DNA of 38,823 bases from Pseudonocardia humida (lineage in GTDB: Bacteria > Actinomycetota > Actinomycetes > Mycobacteriales > Pseudonocardiaceae). Shown here one piece after another: positions 7,604-13,931 of the stretch (its first letter is position 1; each line of letters starts with the position of its first letter). A program made the translations under genes and the position numbers. The stretch lies in the NCBI RefSeq assembly GCF_023898865.1, contig NZ_JAGSOV010000096.1:1-38823 (forward strand), given 5' to 3'. The notes below the pieces were generated by a model. The model worked only from the letters and a program-made list of their open reading frames with translations, had not been told where the DNA came from and searched no databases.

Positions 7604-8506
7604 ATGCGTCTCTCCCACGTCACCCGAATCGCCGCGGCCACCGCCGCGGCGGCGCTGGTGCTCACCGCCACGGCATGTGGCAACCAGGCCGAGCTGGGGG
7701 GTAGCGGCGCGCCCGCCCCGACCGTCGCCGAGGACACCGAGTTCGAGGCCGGCACGACCATGGCCGAGCTGAACGAGGCCGGCACGCTGCGCGTGGGCAC
7801 CAAGTTCGACCAGCCGCTGTTCGGCCTCAAGGGCCTCGACGGCAACCCGGTCGGCTTCGACGTCGAGATCGCCAAGCTGATCGCGGCGAAGCTGGGCATC
7901 CCGGCCGACAAGATCACCTACACCGAGACGCCGTCCCGGATCCGCGAGGACGTCATCGTCAACGACCAGGTCGACATCGTGGTGGCCACCTACACCATCA
8001 ACGACGCCCGGAAGGAGAAGATCACCTTCGCGGGGCCGTACTACCAGGCGGGCCAGGACATCATGGTCGCCGCCGACAACACCACGATCACCGGACCGGA
8101 GACGCTGAAGCCGACCGGCGCCCGGGTCTGCTCGGTCACCGGCTCCACCCCGGCCAAGAAGCTGGAGGAGTACGTCGACCCGGCCAACATCGTGCTGTTC
8201 GACGTGTACTCCAAGTGCGCCGACGCGCTGCGCAACGGCCAGGTCGAGGCGGTCAGCACCGACAACGTCATCCTGCTGGGCCTGATCGAGGCCAGCCAGG
8301 GCGCGTTCAAGCTGGTCGACAAGCCCTTCACCGAGGAGCCCTACGGCATCGGCATCACCAAGGGCGACGTGCAGTTCTGCGAGTTCATCAACACCACGCT
8401 GCAGGAGGCGAGCACCAGCGGCGCCTACAAGGCCGCGTGGGACGCGACCGCGGGCAAGGTCCAGCCCGAGGCCCCGACCCTGCCGACCGCCGACGCCTGC
8501 AGCTGA
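7604..8506 (+). CDS. gluB: Glutamate-binding lipoprotein of ABC transporter
   Basis: 300-residue extracytoplasmic solute-binding protein. The signal peptide ends in an A-T-A-C lipobox with Cys25 as the lipidated residue, followed by a short linker. The family-3 solute-binding fold is visible in LRVGTKFDQPLFGLK, GFDVEIAKLIAAKLG, DIVVATYTINDARKEKI, FAGPYYQAGQDIMV and the late YGIGITKGD segment. AGGAAGGA about 9 bases upstream supports the ATG. It starts 92 bases after gluA and is followed by a strong hairpin before gluC, which may raise its expression relative to the permeases. Two later cysteines (VCSVTG and SKCADAL) could form a disulfide. Confidence 0.92.
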   Translation: MRLSHVTRIAAATAAAALVLTATACGNQAELGGSGAPAPTVAEDTEFEAGTTMAELNEAGTLRVGTKFDQPLFGLKGLDGNPVGFDVEIAKLIAAKLGIPADKITYTETPSRIREDVIVNDQVDIVVATYTINDARKEKITFAGPYYQAGQDIMVAADNTTITGPETLKPTGARVCSVTGSTPAKKLEEYVDPANIVLFDVYSKCADALRNGQVEAVSTDNVILLGLIEASQGAFKLVDKPFTEEPYGIGITKGDVQFCEFINTTLQEASTSGAYKAAWDATAGKVQPEAPTLPTADACS

Positions 8507-8537
8507 CCTGCCGGTAGCACGGCCCCACCCATCGATC

Positions 8538-8571
8538 GGGACACCGACCGCCCGCGGGCGGTCGGTGTCCC
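8538..8571. other. Perfect 17+17 inverted repeat in the gluB-gluC intergenic region
   Basis: Arms 8538-8554 and 8555-8571 are exact reverse complements with no spacer, starting GGGACACCGACC. The hairpin lies between the binding-protein gene and the permease genes of one operon. Such intercistronic stems usually act as partial terminators or mRNA 3' stabilisers that make the binding protein more abundant than the permeases; that role here is inferred. Confidence 0.65.
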
Positions 8572-8604
8572 GTTCCGTGCTCACCACCAGTCGGGAGACA
8601 TGAG

Positions 8605-9270
8605 TTGGACGCACTGATCGCGGAGTTCCCGCGGTTCGTCAGCGGCTTCCTCGGGACGCTGCGCCTGTGCCTGTTCGCCGCGATCGGGGCGCTCGTGCTC
8701 GGCACGCTGCTGGCCGCCTTCCGGGTGTCCCCGGTGCCCCCGCTGCGCTGGGTGGGCACCTCGTGGGTCACGGTGTTCCGCAACTCCCCGCTGGTCGTCG
8801 TGCTGTTCCTGTTCGCGTTCGGCCTGCCGCAGGTCGGGGTGGTCTTCCCGACCTTCGGCGGCAACTCGTTCTTCTGGCCCGGCGTGGCCGGGCTGGCCGC
8901 CTACACCGCCGCGTTCGTCTGCGAGGCGGTGCGCTCGGGCATCAACTCGGTGCCGGCGGGCCAGGCCGAGGCGGCCCGCGCGGTCGGGCTGACCTTCCAG
9001 CAGACCCTGGGCTCGGTCGTGCTCCCGCAGGCGCTGCGCACTGTCGTCCCGCCGCTGGGCAGCGTGATGATCGCGATGATCAAGAACTCGGCGATCGTCG
9101 GCGCGTTCGGCGTGACGGGGGAGCTGTTCTCCGTCGACGGCGCCCTCACCGCCGCCGGCTACTCGGCGCTGTCGAGCCTGGGCGGCGTCGCGCTCGCCTA
9201 CCTGGCCATCACCATCCCGGCCGGGATCGGCCTCGGCGTGCTCGAGCGGAAGATCGAGGTGAAGCGATGA
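8605..9270 (+). CDS. gluC: Glutamate ABC transporter permease
   Basis: 221-residue inner-membrane permease of the HisM/GlnP family with about five hydrophobic segments. It starts MDALIAEFPRFVSGFLGTLRLCLF, as is usual for the N-terminal helix of this family. The EAA loop that contacts the ATPase is EAARAVGLTFQQTLGSVVLP. The start is an unusual TTG at 8605: GGGAGA sits about 6 bases upstream, and the ATG at 8600 is in another frame that stops at once. The stop TGA (9268-9270) overlaps the ATG of a 25-codon mini-ORF inside an inserted element. The GAGGTGA just before that ATG was probably the ribosome site for gluD before insertion. Confidence 0.9.
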   Translation: MDALIAEFPRFVSGFLGTLRLCLFAAIGALVLGTLLAAFRVSPVPPLRWVGTSWVTVFRNSPLVVVLFLFAFGLPQVGVVFPTFGGNSFFWPGVAGLAAYTAAFVCEAVRSGINSVPAGQAEAARAVGLTFQQTLGSVVLPQALRTVVPPLGSVMIAMIKNSAIVGAFGVTGELFSVDGALTAAGYSALSSLGGVALAYLAITIPAGIGLGVLERKIEVKR

Positions 9271-9345
9271 GGGAGCTTGCGAGCGAATCATCGACACAGC
9301 GTCTCGGCGAAGCGTCGACCGAGCGCAGCGAGGGAGAACGATGAG
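9265..9345 (+). mobile_element. MIRU-like 74-bp insertion between gluC and gluD
   Basis: The heptamer CGATGAG occurs at 9265-9271 and again at 9339-9345, a period of 74 bases. Removing one period would leave gluC and gluD joined by an ATGA stop/start overlap with gluC's own GAGGTGA as ribosome site. The inserted unit keeps this geometry on both sides: gluC TGA overlaps the ATG of a mini-ORF, whose TGA overlaps the gluD ATG. This is the arrangement known for mycobacterial interspersed repetitive units, which are about 40-100 bp and sit in stop/start overlaps of operons. The sequence itself was not matched to a named family, and no other copy was seen in the window. Confidence 0.6.
9267..9344 (+). 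CDS. 25-residue mini-ORF inside the MIRU-like element
   Basis: ATG at 9267 to TGA at 9342-9344 encodes a polar Glu/Ser/Arg-rich peptide beginning MRELASES and ending STERSEGER. It overlaps gluC by 4 bases and gluD by 4 bases (ATGA on both sides), so translation could pass from gluC through it to gluD. It has a good ribosome site (GAGGTGA) in the end of gluC. The peptide probably has no function of its own beyond keeping translational coupling. Confidence 0.45.
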   Translation: MRELASESSTQRLGEASTERSEGER

Positions 9346-10249
9346 CTCCGTGCTGTACGACGCTCCCGGGCCCCGCGCCCGCCGCAACACCCTGATCGGC
9401 ACCGTCATCGCCGTGGTGCTGCTGGCCGGCCTCGTGGTGCTCGCGGTCATCCAGCTGGGCGAGAACGGCCAGCTCGACGGCGAGAAGTGGGGGCCGGCGT
9501 TCAACCCGGCCAACCAGTACTTCGTCGCCACCTGGAGCGCACTGGGCGACGGCCTGGTCAACACCGTCGTCGCGGCCGCGCTGACCCTCGTGCTCGCGCT
9601 GGCGATCGGCACGGCGCTGGCCGTGGCCCGGATCACCAGCTCGCGCGCCTACCGGTGGCTCGTGGTCTCGGCCATCGAGCTGTTCCGCGGCCTGCCGGTG
9701 GTCATCACGATCTTCCTGGCCGCCCGGGTGCTGCCCGAGTTCGGCATCTCGCTGCCGCCGCTGTGGTACCTGGTCATCGGCCTCACCGCGTACAACTGCG
9801 TGATCATCGCCGAGATCGTGCGGGCCGGGGTCAACGCGCTGCCGCGCGGGCAGTCCGAGGCCGCCTACGCGGTGGGCCTGACCCGCTTCCAGGTGCTGCG
9901 CATCATCCTGCTCCCGCAGGCGTTCCGGATCATGCTGCCGGCGCTGATCAGCCAGCTGGTGGTGATCGTCAAGGACACCTCGCTCGGCTTCGTGATCTTC
10001 GGGTTCTCCGAGTTCGTGCGCACCGCCAACACGGTGATCCAGTTCTTCGGCGGGCAGGAGGGAATCAACCTGCCGCTGCAGATGTACATCGCGGTGGCGC
10101 TGGTCTTCATCCTGATCAACTACGCGCTGAGCAAGCTGGCCGAGTACGTCCAGCGGCGCACCTCGCGGGCCGGTCGCGCGGCGCGCAACAAGGACGCCGC
10201 GCCACCGGCGGAGCTCGCCCCCGTCGGTGTCGGCGGCGCGGTCACCTGA
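9341..10249 (+). CDS. gluD: Glutamate ABC transporter permease
   Basis: 302-residue second permease of the glutamate importer. A first membrane helix at about residues 20-42 precedes an extracytoplasmic loop, and the transmembrane domain proper follows from about residue 62. The EAA loop is EAAYAVGLTRFQVLRIILLP. The polar C-terminal tail of about 35 residues has Arg and Ala-Pro runs and is probably cytoplasmic. The ATG at 9341 has GGGAGA 4 to 10 bases upstream, supplied by the inserted element. The stop at 10247-10249 is one base from the end of the convergent peptidase gene, leaving no room for a separate terminator. Confidence 0.92.
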   Translation: MSSVLYDAPGPRARRNTLIGTVIAVVLLAGLVVLAVIQLGENGQLDGEKWGPAFNPANQYFVATWSALGDGLVNTVVAAALTLVLALAIGTALAVARITSSRAYRWLVVSAIELFRGLPVVITIFLAARVLPEFGISLPPLWYLVIGLTAYNCVIIAEIVRAGVNALPRGQSEAAYAVGLTRFQVLRIILLPQAFRIMLPALISQLVVIVKDTSLGFVIFGFSEFVRTANTVIQFFGGQEGINLPLQMYIAVALVFILINYALSKLAEYVQRRTSRAGRAARNKDAAPPAELAPVGVGGAVT

Positions 10250-10250
10250 C

Positions 10251-12233
10251 TCAGGCGTTCTCCAGTTCGACCGGCTCGATGCCCTCCTCGGCCGGGAGCT
10301 CGAACCCGAGCACCCGGCCGTAGAAGCTCAGCTCGGCCTCCAGCGCGCGGCGGATGTTCTCCGCGCGCCGGAACCCGTGCTGCTCGCCCTCGAAGAGCAG
10401 GTAGCCCACCGGGATGCCGCGCTCGCGCAGCGCGGCCACGATGACCTCGCTCTGCGCGGGCGGCACGATCTCGTCCTCGCTGCCCTGCAGCACCAGCAGT
10501 GGGCGGCGCAGCCGGTCGACGTGGTGGATCGGCGAGCGCTCCACGTACACGTCGCGGGCTTCCGGGTAGGGCCCCACGAGCCGGTCGAGGTAGCGGCTCT
10601 CGAACTTGTGCGTGTCGGCGGCCAGCGCCTCCAGGTCGGCCACCCCGTAGTGGCTGGCGCCCGCGGCGAACGGGGTGTCCTCCCGGGCCAGCGCGGCCAG
10701 CGTGGTGTAGCCGCCCGCCGAGCCGCCGCGGATGCACAGCCGGTCGGGGTCGGCCCGGCCCTGCTTGGCCAGCCAGGCCGCGGCGGCCAGGCAGTCGGCC
10801 ACGTCGATCACCCCCCACTGGCCGAGCAGCTGGTCGCGGTAGTCGCGGCCGTAGCCGGTGGAGCCGCCGTAGTCGACGTCGACGACGGCGAACCCGCGGC
10901 TGGTCCAGAACTGCACGCCCAGGCTCAGCACCGGGCGGGCCGAGGCCGTGGGACCGCCGTGGATCATCACCAGCAGCGGGGGCAGCTCGCCCTCCGCGCC
11001 GGTGCGCTGCGGGTTGGCCGGCGGGTAGTACAGGCCGTGCGCGTTGCGGCTCGCGCCGTCCGCGTCCACCGAGCCGAAGGTGATCGGCTCGGGCACCGAC
11101 AGGTACGCCGGGTCGATGCCCAGCTCGCGCGGCGGGCGCAGGGTCGTCACCCGCGGGGCGGGCGCGTCGGCCGCGCCCAGCTGGACCGGCAGGTCGATGC
11201 GGTGCACGCCGTCCTCGGCCGTGGCGCTGCCCGCCACCACCGCCAGCGCCCCGCCGGGCAGCGCGCGGACCGCCTCGACGGCCGAGAACCCGAGGTCCAG
11301 GTCGGTGACGGTGCCGTCGGCGCCGCGCACGGAGAGGGTGTCGTAGCCGGCGCTGCGCCGGGCGAACGCCACCGAGCCGTCGGCCAGGAAGGCGTAGCGC
11401 GCCGAGCCCAGCGCCCAGTTCGGCACCCCGATCTCGCCCCGGCCCACCACGACCGGCTCGATGTCGGCCCCCGCCACCCAGCGGTACAGGCTCCACCACT
11501 GGGTGCGGTCGCTGAGGAACCACAGCGAGCCGTCCGGGTGCCAGCGCGGCTCGGACACCGACTCGCCGCGCCCGCCGGCGACCACGGTGTCCTCACCGGT
11601 GCTCAGGTCGCGCACCACCAGCTCGGTCGAGTCCCACGGCATCGAGGGGTGGTCCCACTGCACCCAGGCCAGCGTCCGGCCGTCCGGGGCCAGCCGCGGG
11701 GCCGCGACGAAGTCGGGTCCGGTGACCAGCACCTCGGGCGCCGACGGCGTGTCGGTGGCCAGCCGCACGATCTCGTTGCGCACGTCGGTGGCCGCCGGGC
11801 CGGCGTGCCGCTCGCGCACGCACACCAGCGTCGCGCCGTCCGGGGCGACGTCGCCGTCGGCGTAGCGGTCGCCGCGCGGGCGCTCGGGCTCGGCGGTCAG
11901 CGGCTGCGGGGCGCAACCCGGGGCGAGGCGGTAGAGCCGCTGGTCGGACCACTCGGTGAACCAGACGACGCCGTCGCGGACCCACCAGCCCGCGCCGCCG
12001 TACTCGTGCACGGCGGTGCGGGCGCTCATGCCCTCGGGCAGCAGGTCGGTGGTGGTGCCGTCGGCGACCCGGCGAACGAGCTGGGTCCGCCCGTCCTCCG
12101 CCGGCCTGCCCTCGGCCCACACGAGGTCGCCGCCGTCGACCGCGAGCTCACCGAGCCGGACCGCGGCGGTGACGACGAGGTCGGCGGTGATCGGGGTGGG
12201 CCAGGAACCGTACGGGGCGGGGGTGGGCGTCAC
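10251..12233 (-). CDS. S9-family prolyl oligopeptidase-like serine peptidase
   Basis: 660-residue cytoplasmic peptidase. The N-terminal two-thirds is beta-propeller-like, with repeated strand blocks such as PRLAPDGRTLAWVQWD and PRWHPDGSLWFLSD. The C-terminal alpha/beta-hydrolase domain has Ser505 in RGGSAGGYTT, Asp587 in LQGSEDEIVPP and His619 in EGEQHGFRR, the triad of dipeptidyl-peptidase IV/acylaminoacyl-peptidase-type S9 enzymes. An oxyanion-type HGGP lies upstream in LLVMIHGGPTAS. No signal peptide is visible. The GTG at 12233 is taken because TAACGT lies exactly 7 bases upstream, the pattern of a leaderless transcript. The gene follows the broken thioredoxin-like gene on the same strand, whose stop codon is part of that -10 hexamer. 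Confidence 0.93.
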   Translation of the reverse strand: MTPTPAPYGSWPTPITADLVVTAAVRLGELAVDGGDLVWAEGRPAEDGRTQLVRRVADGTTTDLLPEGMSARTAVHEYGGAGWWVRDGVVWFTEWSDQRLYRLAPGCAPQPLTAEPERPRGDRYADGDVAPDGATLVCVRERHAGPAATDVRNEIVRLATDTPSAPEVLVTGPDFVAAPRLAPDGRTLAWVQWDHPSMPWDSTELVVRDLSTGEDTVVAGGRGESVSEPRWHPDGSLWFLSDRTQWWSLYRWVAGADIEPVVVGRGEIGVPNWALGSARYAFLADGSVAFARRSAGYDTLSVRGADGTVTDLDLGFSAVEAVRALPGGALAVVAGSATAEDGVHRIDLPVQLGAADAPAPRVTTLRPPRELGIDPAYLSVPEPITFGSVDADGASRNAHGLYYPPANPQRTGAEGELPPLLVMIHGGPTASARPVLSLGVQFWTSRGFAVVDVDYGGSTGYGRDYRDQLLGQWGVIDVADCLAAAAWLAKQGRADPDRLCIRGGSAGGYTTLAALAREDTPFAAGASHYGVADLEALAADTHKFESRYLDRLVGPYPEARDVYVERSPIHHVDRLRRPLLVLQGSEDEIVPPAQSEVIVAALRERGIPVGYLLFEGEQHGFRRAENIRRALEAELSFYGRVLGFELPAEEGIEPVELENA

Positions 12234-12240
12234 GGGGTGA

Positions 12241-12246
12241 ACGTTA
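12241..12246 (-). promoter_or_regulatory. -10 element of probable leaderless S9 peptidase promoter
   Basis: TAACGT on the minus strand, then 7 bases, then GTG. The TAA of the hexamer is also the stop codon of the upstream thioredoxin-like gene. Confidence 0.55.
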
Positions 12247-12674
12247 GTGCCGCCCCGCCCGGCGCGGGGTGCGCAGCGCGGCCCACAGCAGCCCGGCGGC
12301 CTCGCGCGCCCCGCGCGGGCGCAGCACGGGCAGCACACCCAGCGCCCCGGTCAGGCCGTACCACCAGCGGACCGACCCGTCGCGGCGGGGGGGGGGCCCC
12401 CCCCGGGGGGGGGGGGCGCCCCCCGCGCCGGGCCGCCGGCGCGGGCGGGGCCTACCCCCCCGGGCCCCGCCCGGCGGGGCCCCCCCCCCCCCCGCGGGGG
12501 GGGGCCCCAGGCCCGGACGGCGGGCCGCAGCGCGGGGTACGCGGCGGCCAGCCCGGCGTCGCGGCAGGACAGCACCCGCACCGGCACGCGCACCAGCTCG
12601 GGCAGCTCGCGCGCGATGGCCGAGCAGTTCGGGCAGGCCACGTCGTAGACCACGACGACCTCGACGGTCCGCAC
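12244..12674 (-). pseudogene. Thioredoxin-like small protein gene, frame broken in a G/C homopolymer region
   Basis: The 5' part starts at GTG 12674 and encodes VRTVEVVVVYDVACPNCSA and then LVRVPVRVLSCRDAGLA, with a CPNC redox-type motif near residues 15-18 like DCC/thioredoxin-fold proteins. The 3' part, in a different frame, encodes VRWWYGLTGALGVLPVLRP and then AAGLLWAALRTPRRAG, ending at a TAA (12244-12246). Both parts have normal coding character; 431 bases cannot be one frame. The break falls inside 12381-12509, which has runs such as G12 and C14. A sequencing or assembly error is the simplest explanation, and the native gene probably encodes about 140 residues. Function beyond a thiol-disulfide-type fold is unknown. 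Confidence 0.65.
12381..12509. other. Almost pure G/C homopolymer stretch, probable assembly artefact
   Basis: Over about 129 bases nearly every base is G or C, with runs G10 (12387-12396), C8, G12 (12405-12416), C14 (12480-12493) and G9. It does not look like any normal coding or intergenic DNA in the window and coincides with a frame break in the thioredoxin-like gene. A similar shorter patch sits at 19139-19190 in recX. Confidence 0.7.
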
Positions 12675-12776
12675 CCGGCCAGCATCGCAGACCGCCCGCC
12701 GCGGCGTGGCGCGGTGCCGTGGCGCTCTCGTGGCAAGGTGGGACGTGCGCGGACGCGCTCGACCAGGGGAGGCGAC

Positions 12777-13097
12777 ATGACCGACGGCCCGCAGCCTGCC
12801 GACCGGCCCGACGACACCGGCGACGACGGGGTGGTGGACGCCGAGATCGTGCCGACGCCCGCCCCGCCGGCGCCGGTCCCGCCGCAGGCCACCCCGGCCC
12901 CGGACTACGACCAGCACGGCGTGCCCAGCCTCGACTACGTGCGCGACAAGATCGAGGGCCGCTACGCCACCAGCCTGGGCACCGCCGAGCTCGCCGGGGA
13001 GACCGCGGCCGGGCGCTCGATCGAGCAGCAGGAGGCCGAGCGCGCGGACAAGGCCAAGGCGAAGCTGGAGGAGATCCGGCGCTCGCTGGGGCGCTGA
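12777..13097 (+). CDS. Small acidic hypothetical protein
   Basis: 106 residues. The N-terminal half is disordered, acidic and Pro/Ala rich. The C-terminal half looks conserved: SLDYVRDKIEGRYATSLG, then a helix rich in Glu/Lys/Arg ending EEIRRSLGR. There is no membrane segment or signal peptide. A GGGGAGG ribosome site 4-10 bases upstream supports the ATG. It is divergent from the thioredoxin-like gene and ends just before a strong terminator. The C-terminal helix is reminiscent of short PspA-like annotated proteins in actinomycetes, but I cannot assign a function. Confidence 0.75.
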   Translation: MTDGPQPADRPDDTGDDGVVDAEIVPTPAPPAPVPPQATPAPDYDQHGVPSLDYVRDKIEGRYATSLGTAELAGETAAGRSIEQQEAERADKAKAKLEEIRRSLGR

Positions 13098-13113
13098 GCC
13101 CGCGGCCCGGGAC

Positions 13114-13151
13114 GACGACAGGGCCCCCGCCTCGGCGGGGGCCCCGTCGTC
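13114..13151. terminator. Strong bidirectional hairpin terminator
   Basis: Outer arms GACGAC/GTCGTC and inner arms 13121-13131/13134-13144 (GGGCCCCCGCC/GGCGGGGGCCC) form a 17-pair stem with one A/C mismatch and a 2-base loop. It lies between convergent genes ending at 13097 and 13167. Confidence 0.85.
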
Positions 13152-13166
13152 AGCGGCCTGAGCCGA

Positions 13167-13931
13167 TCAGCCCTTGGTCGACTTGCGACCGATGCCGATC
13201 TTGCTGCCCAGCCACACCAGCGGGTCGTACTTGCGGTCGACGACGCGCTCCTTGAGCGGGATCAGCGCGTTGTCGGTGATCTTGATGTGCTCGGGGCAGA
13301 CCTCGGTGCAGCACTTGGTGATGTTGCAGTACCCCAGGCCGTGCTCCTCCTGGGCGGCCTCCTTGCGGTCGGCCGCGTCCAGCGGGTGCATGTCCAGCTC
13401 CGCGATCCGCATCAGGTAGCGCGGGCCGGCGAAGTTCTCCTTGTTCTCCTCGTGGTCGCGCACCACGTGGCAGGTGTTCTGGCACAGGTAGCACTCGATG
13501 CACTTGCGGAACTCCTGGCTCCGCTCCACGTCGACCTGGGCCATCCGGTACTCCCCCGGCTCCACGCCCTCCGGCGGGGCGAAGCTGGGGATCTCCCGGG
13601 CCTTCGTGTAGTTGAACGACACGTCGGTGACCAGGTCGCGGATGACCGGGAACGTGCGCAGCGGGGTGACCGTGATGACCTCGTCCTCCTCGAACGTGGA
13701 CATCCGGGTCATGCAGGCCAGCCGCGGCCGGCCGTTGATCTCCACGCTGCACGAGCCGCACTTGCCCGCCTTGCAGTTCCACCGCACGGCCAGGTCCTGG
13801 GCCTCGGTCTGCTGCAGCCGGTGGATGATGTCGAGGACGACCTCGCCCTCGTTCACCAGCACCGGGTAGTCGACGAGCTCGCCCTTGTCCGAGTCCCCCC
13901 GCCAGACGCGGAAGTGCTGGTCGTGACTCAT
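13167..13931 (-). CDS. sdhB: Succinate dehydrogenase/fumarate reductase iron-sulfur subunit
   Basis: 254 residues. The N-terminal ferredoxin-like domain binds [2Fe-2S] through C53, C58, C61 and C73 (WNCKAGKCGSC and LAC). The C-terminal domain has C144, C147, C150 and C154 (CIECYLCQNTC) and C202, C207/C208 and C212 (YCNITKCCTEVC) for the [4Fe-4S] and [3Fe-4S] clusters. It carries electrons from SdhA to the membrane quinone site. The ATG overlaps the sdhA stop as ATGA (13928-13931). Size and composition match the Sdh1 type (M. tuberculosis Rv0247c). The gene ends 16 bases after a strong terminator hairpin shared with the opposing gene. Confidence 0.95.
   Translation of the reverse strand: MSHDQHFRVWRGDSDKGELVDYPVLVNEGEVVLDIIHRLQQTEAQDLAVRWNCKAGKCGSCSVEINGRPRLACMTRMSTFEEDEVITVTPLRTFPVIRDLVTDVSFNYTKAREIPSFAPPEGVEPGEYRMAQVDVERSQEFRKCIECYLCQNTCHVVRDHEENKENFAGPRYLMRIAELDMHPLDAADRKEAAQEEHGLGYCNITKCCTEVCPEHIKITDNALIPLKERVVDRKYDPLVWLGSKIGIGRKSTKG

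Noticed and set aside
8600..8620. ATG at 8600 as the gluC start
   Set aside because: It is in a different frame from the permease; the TTG at 8605 continues the permease frame and has a ribosome site.
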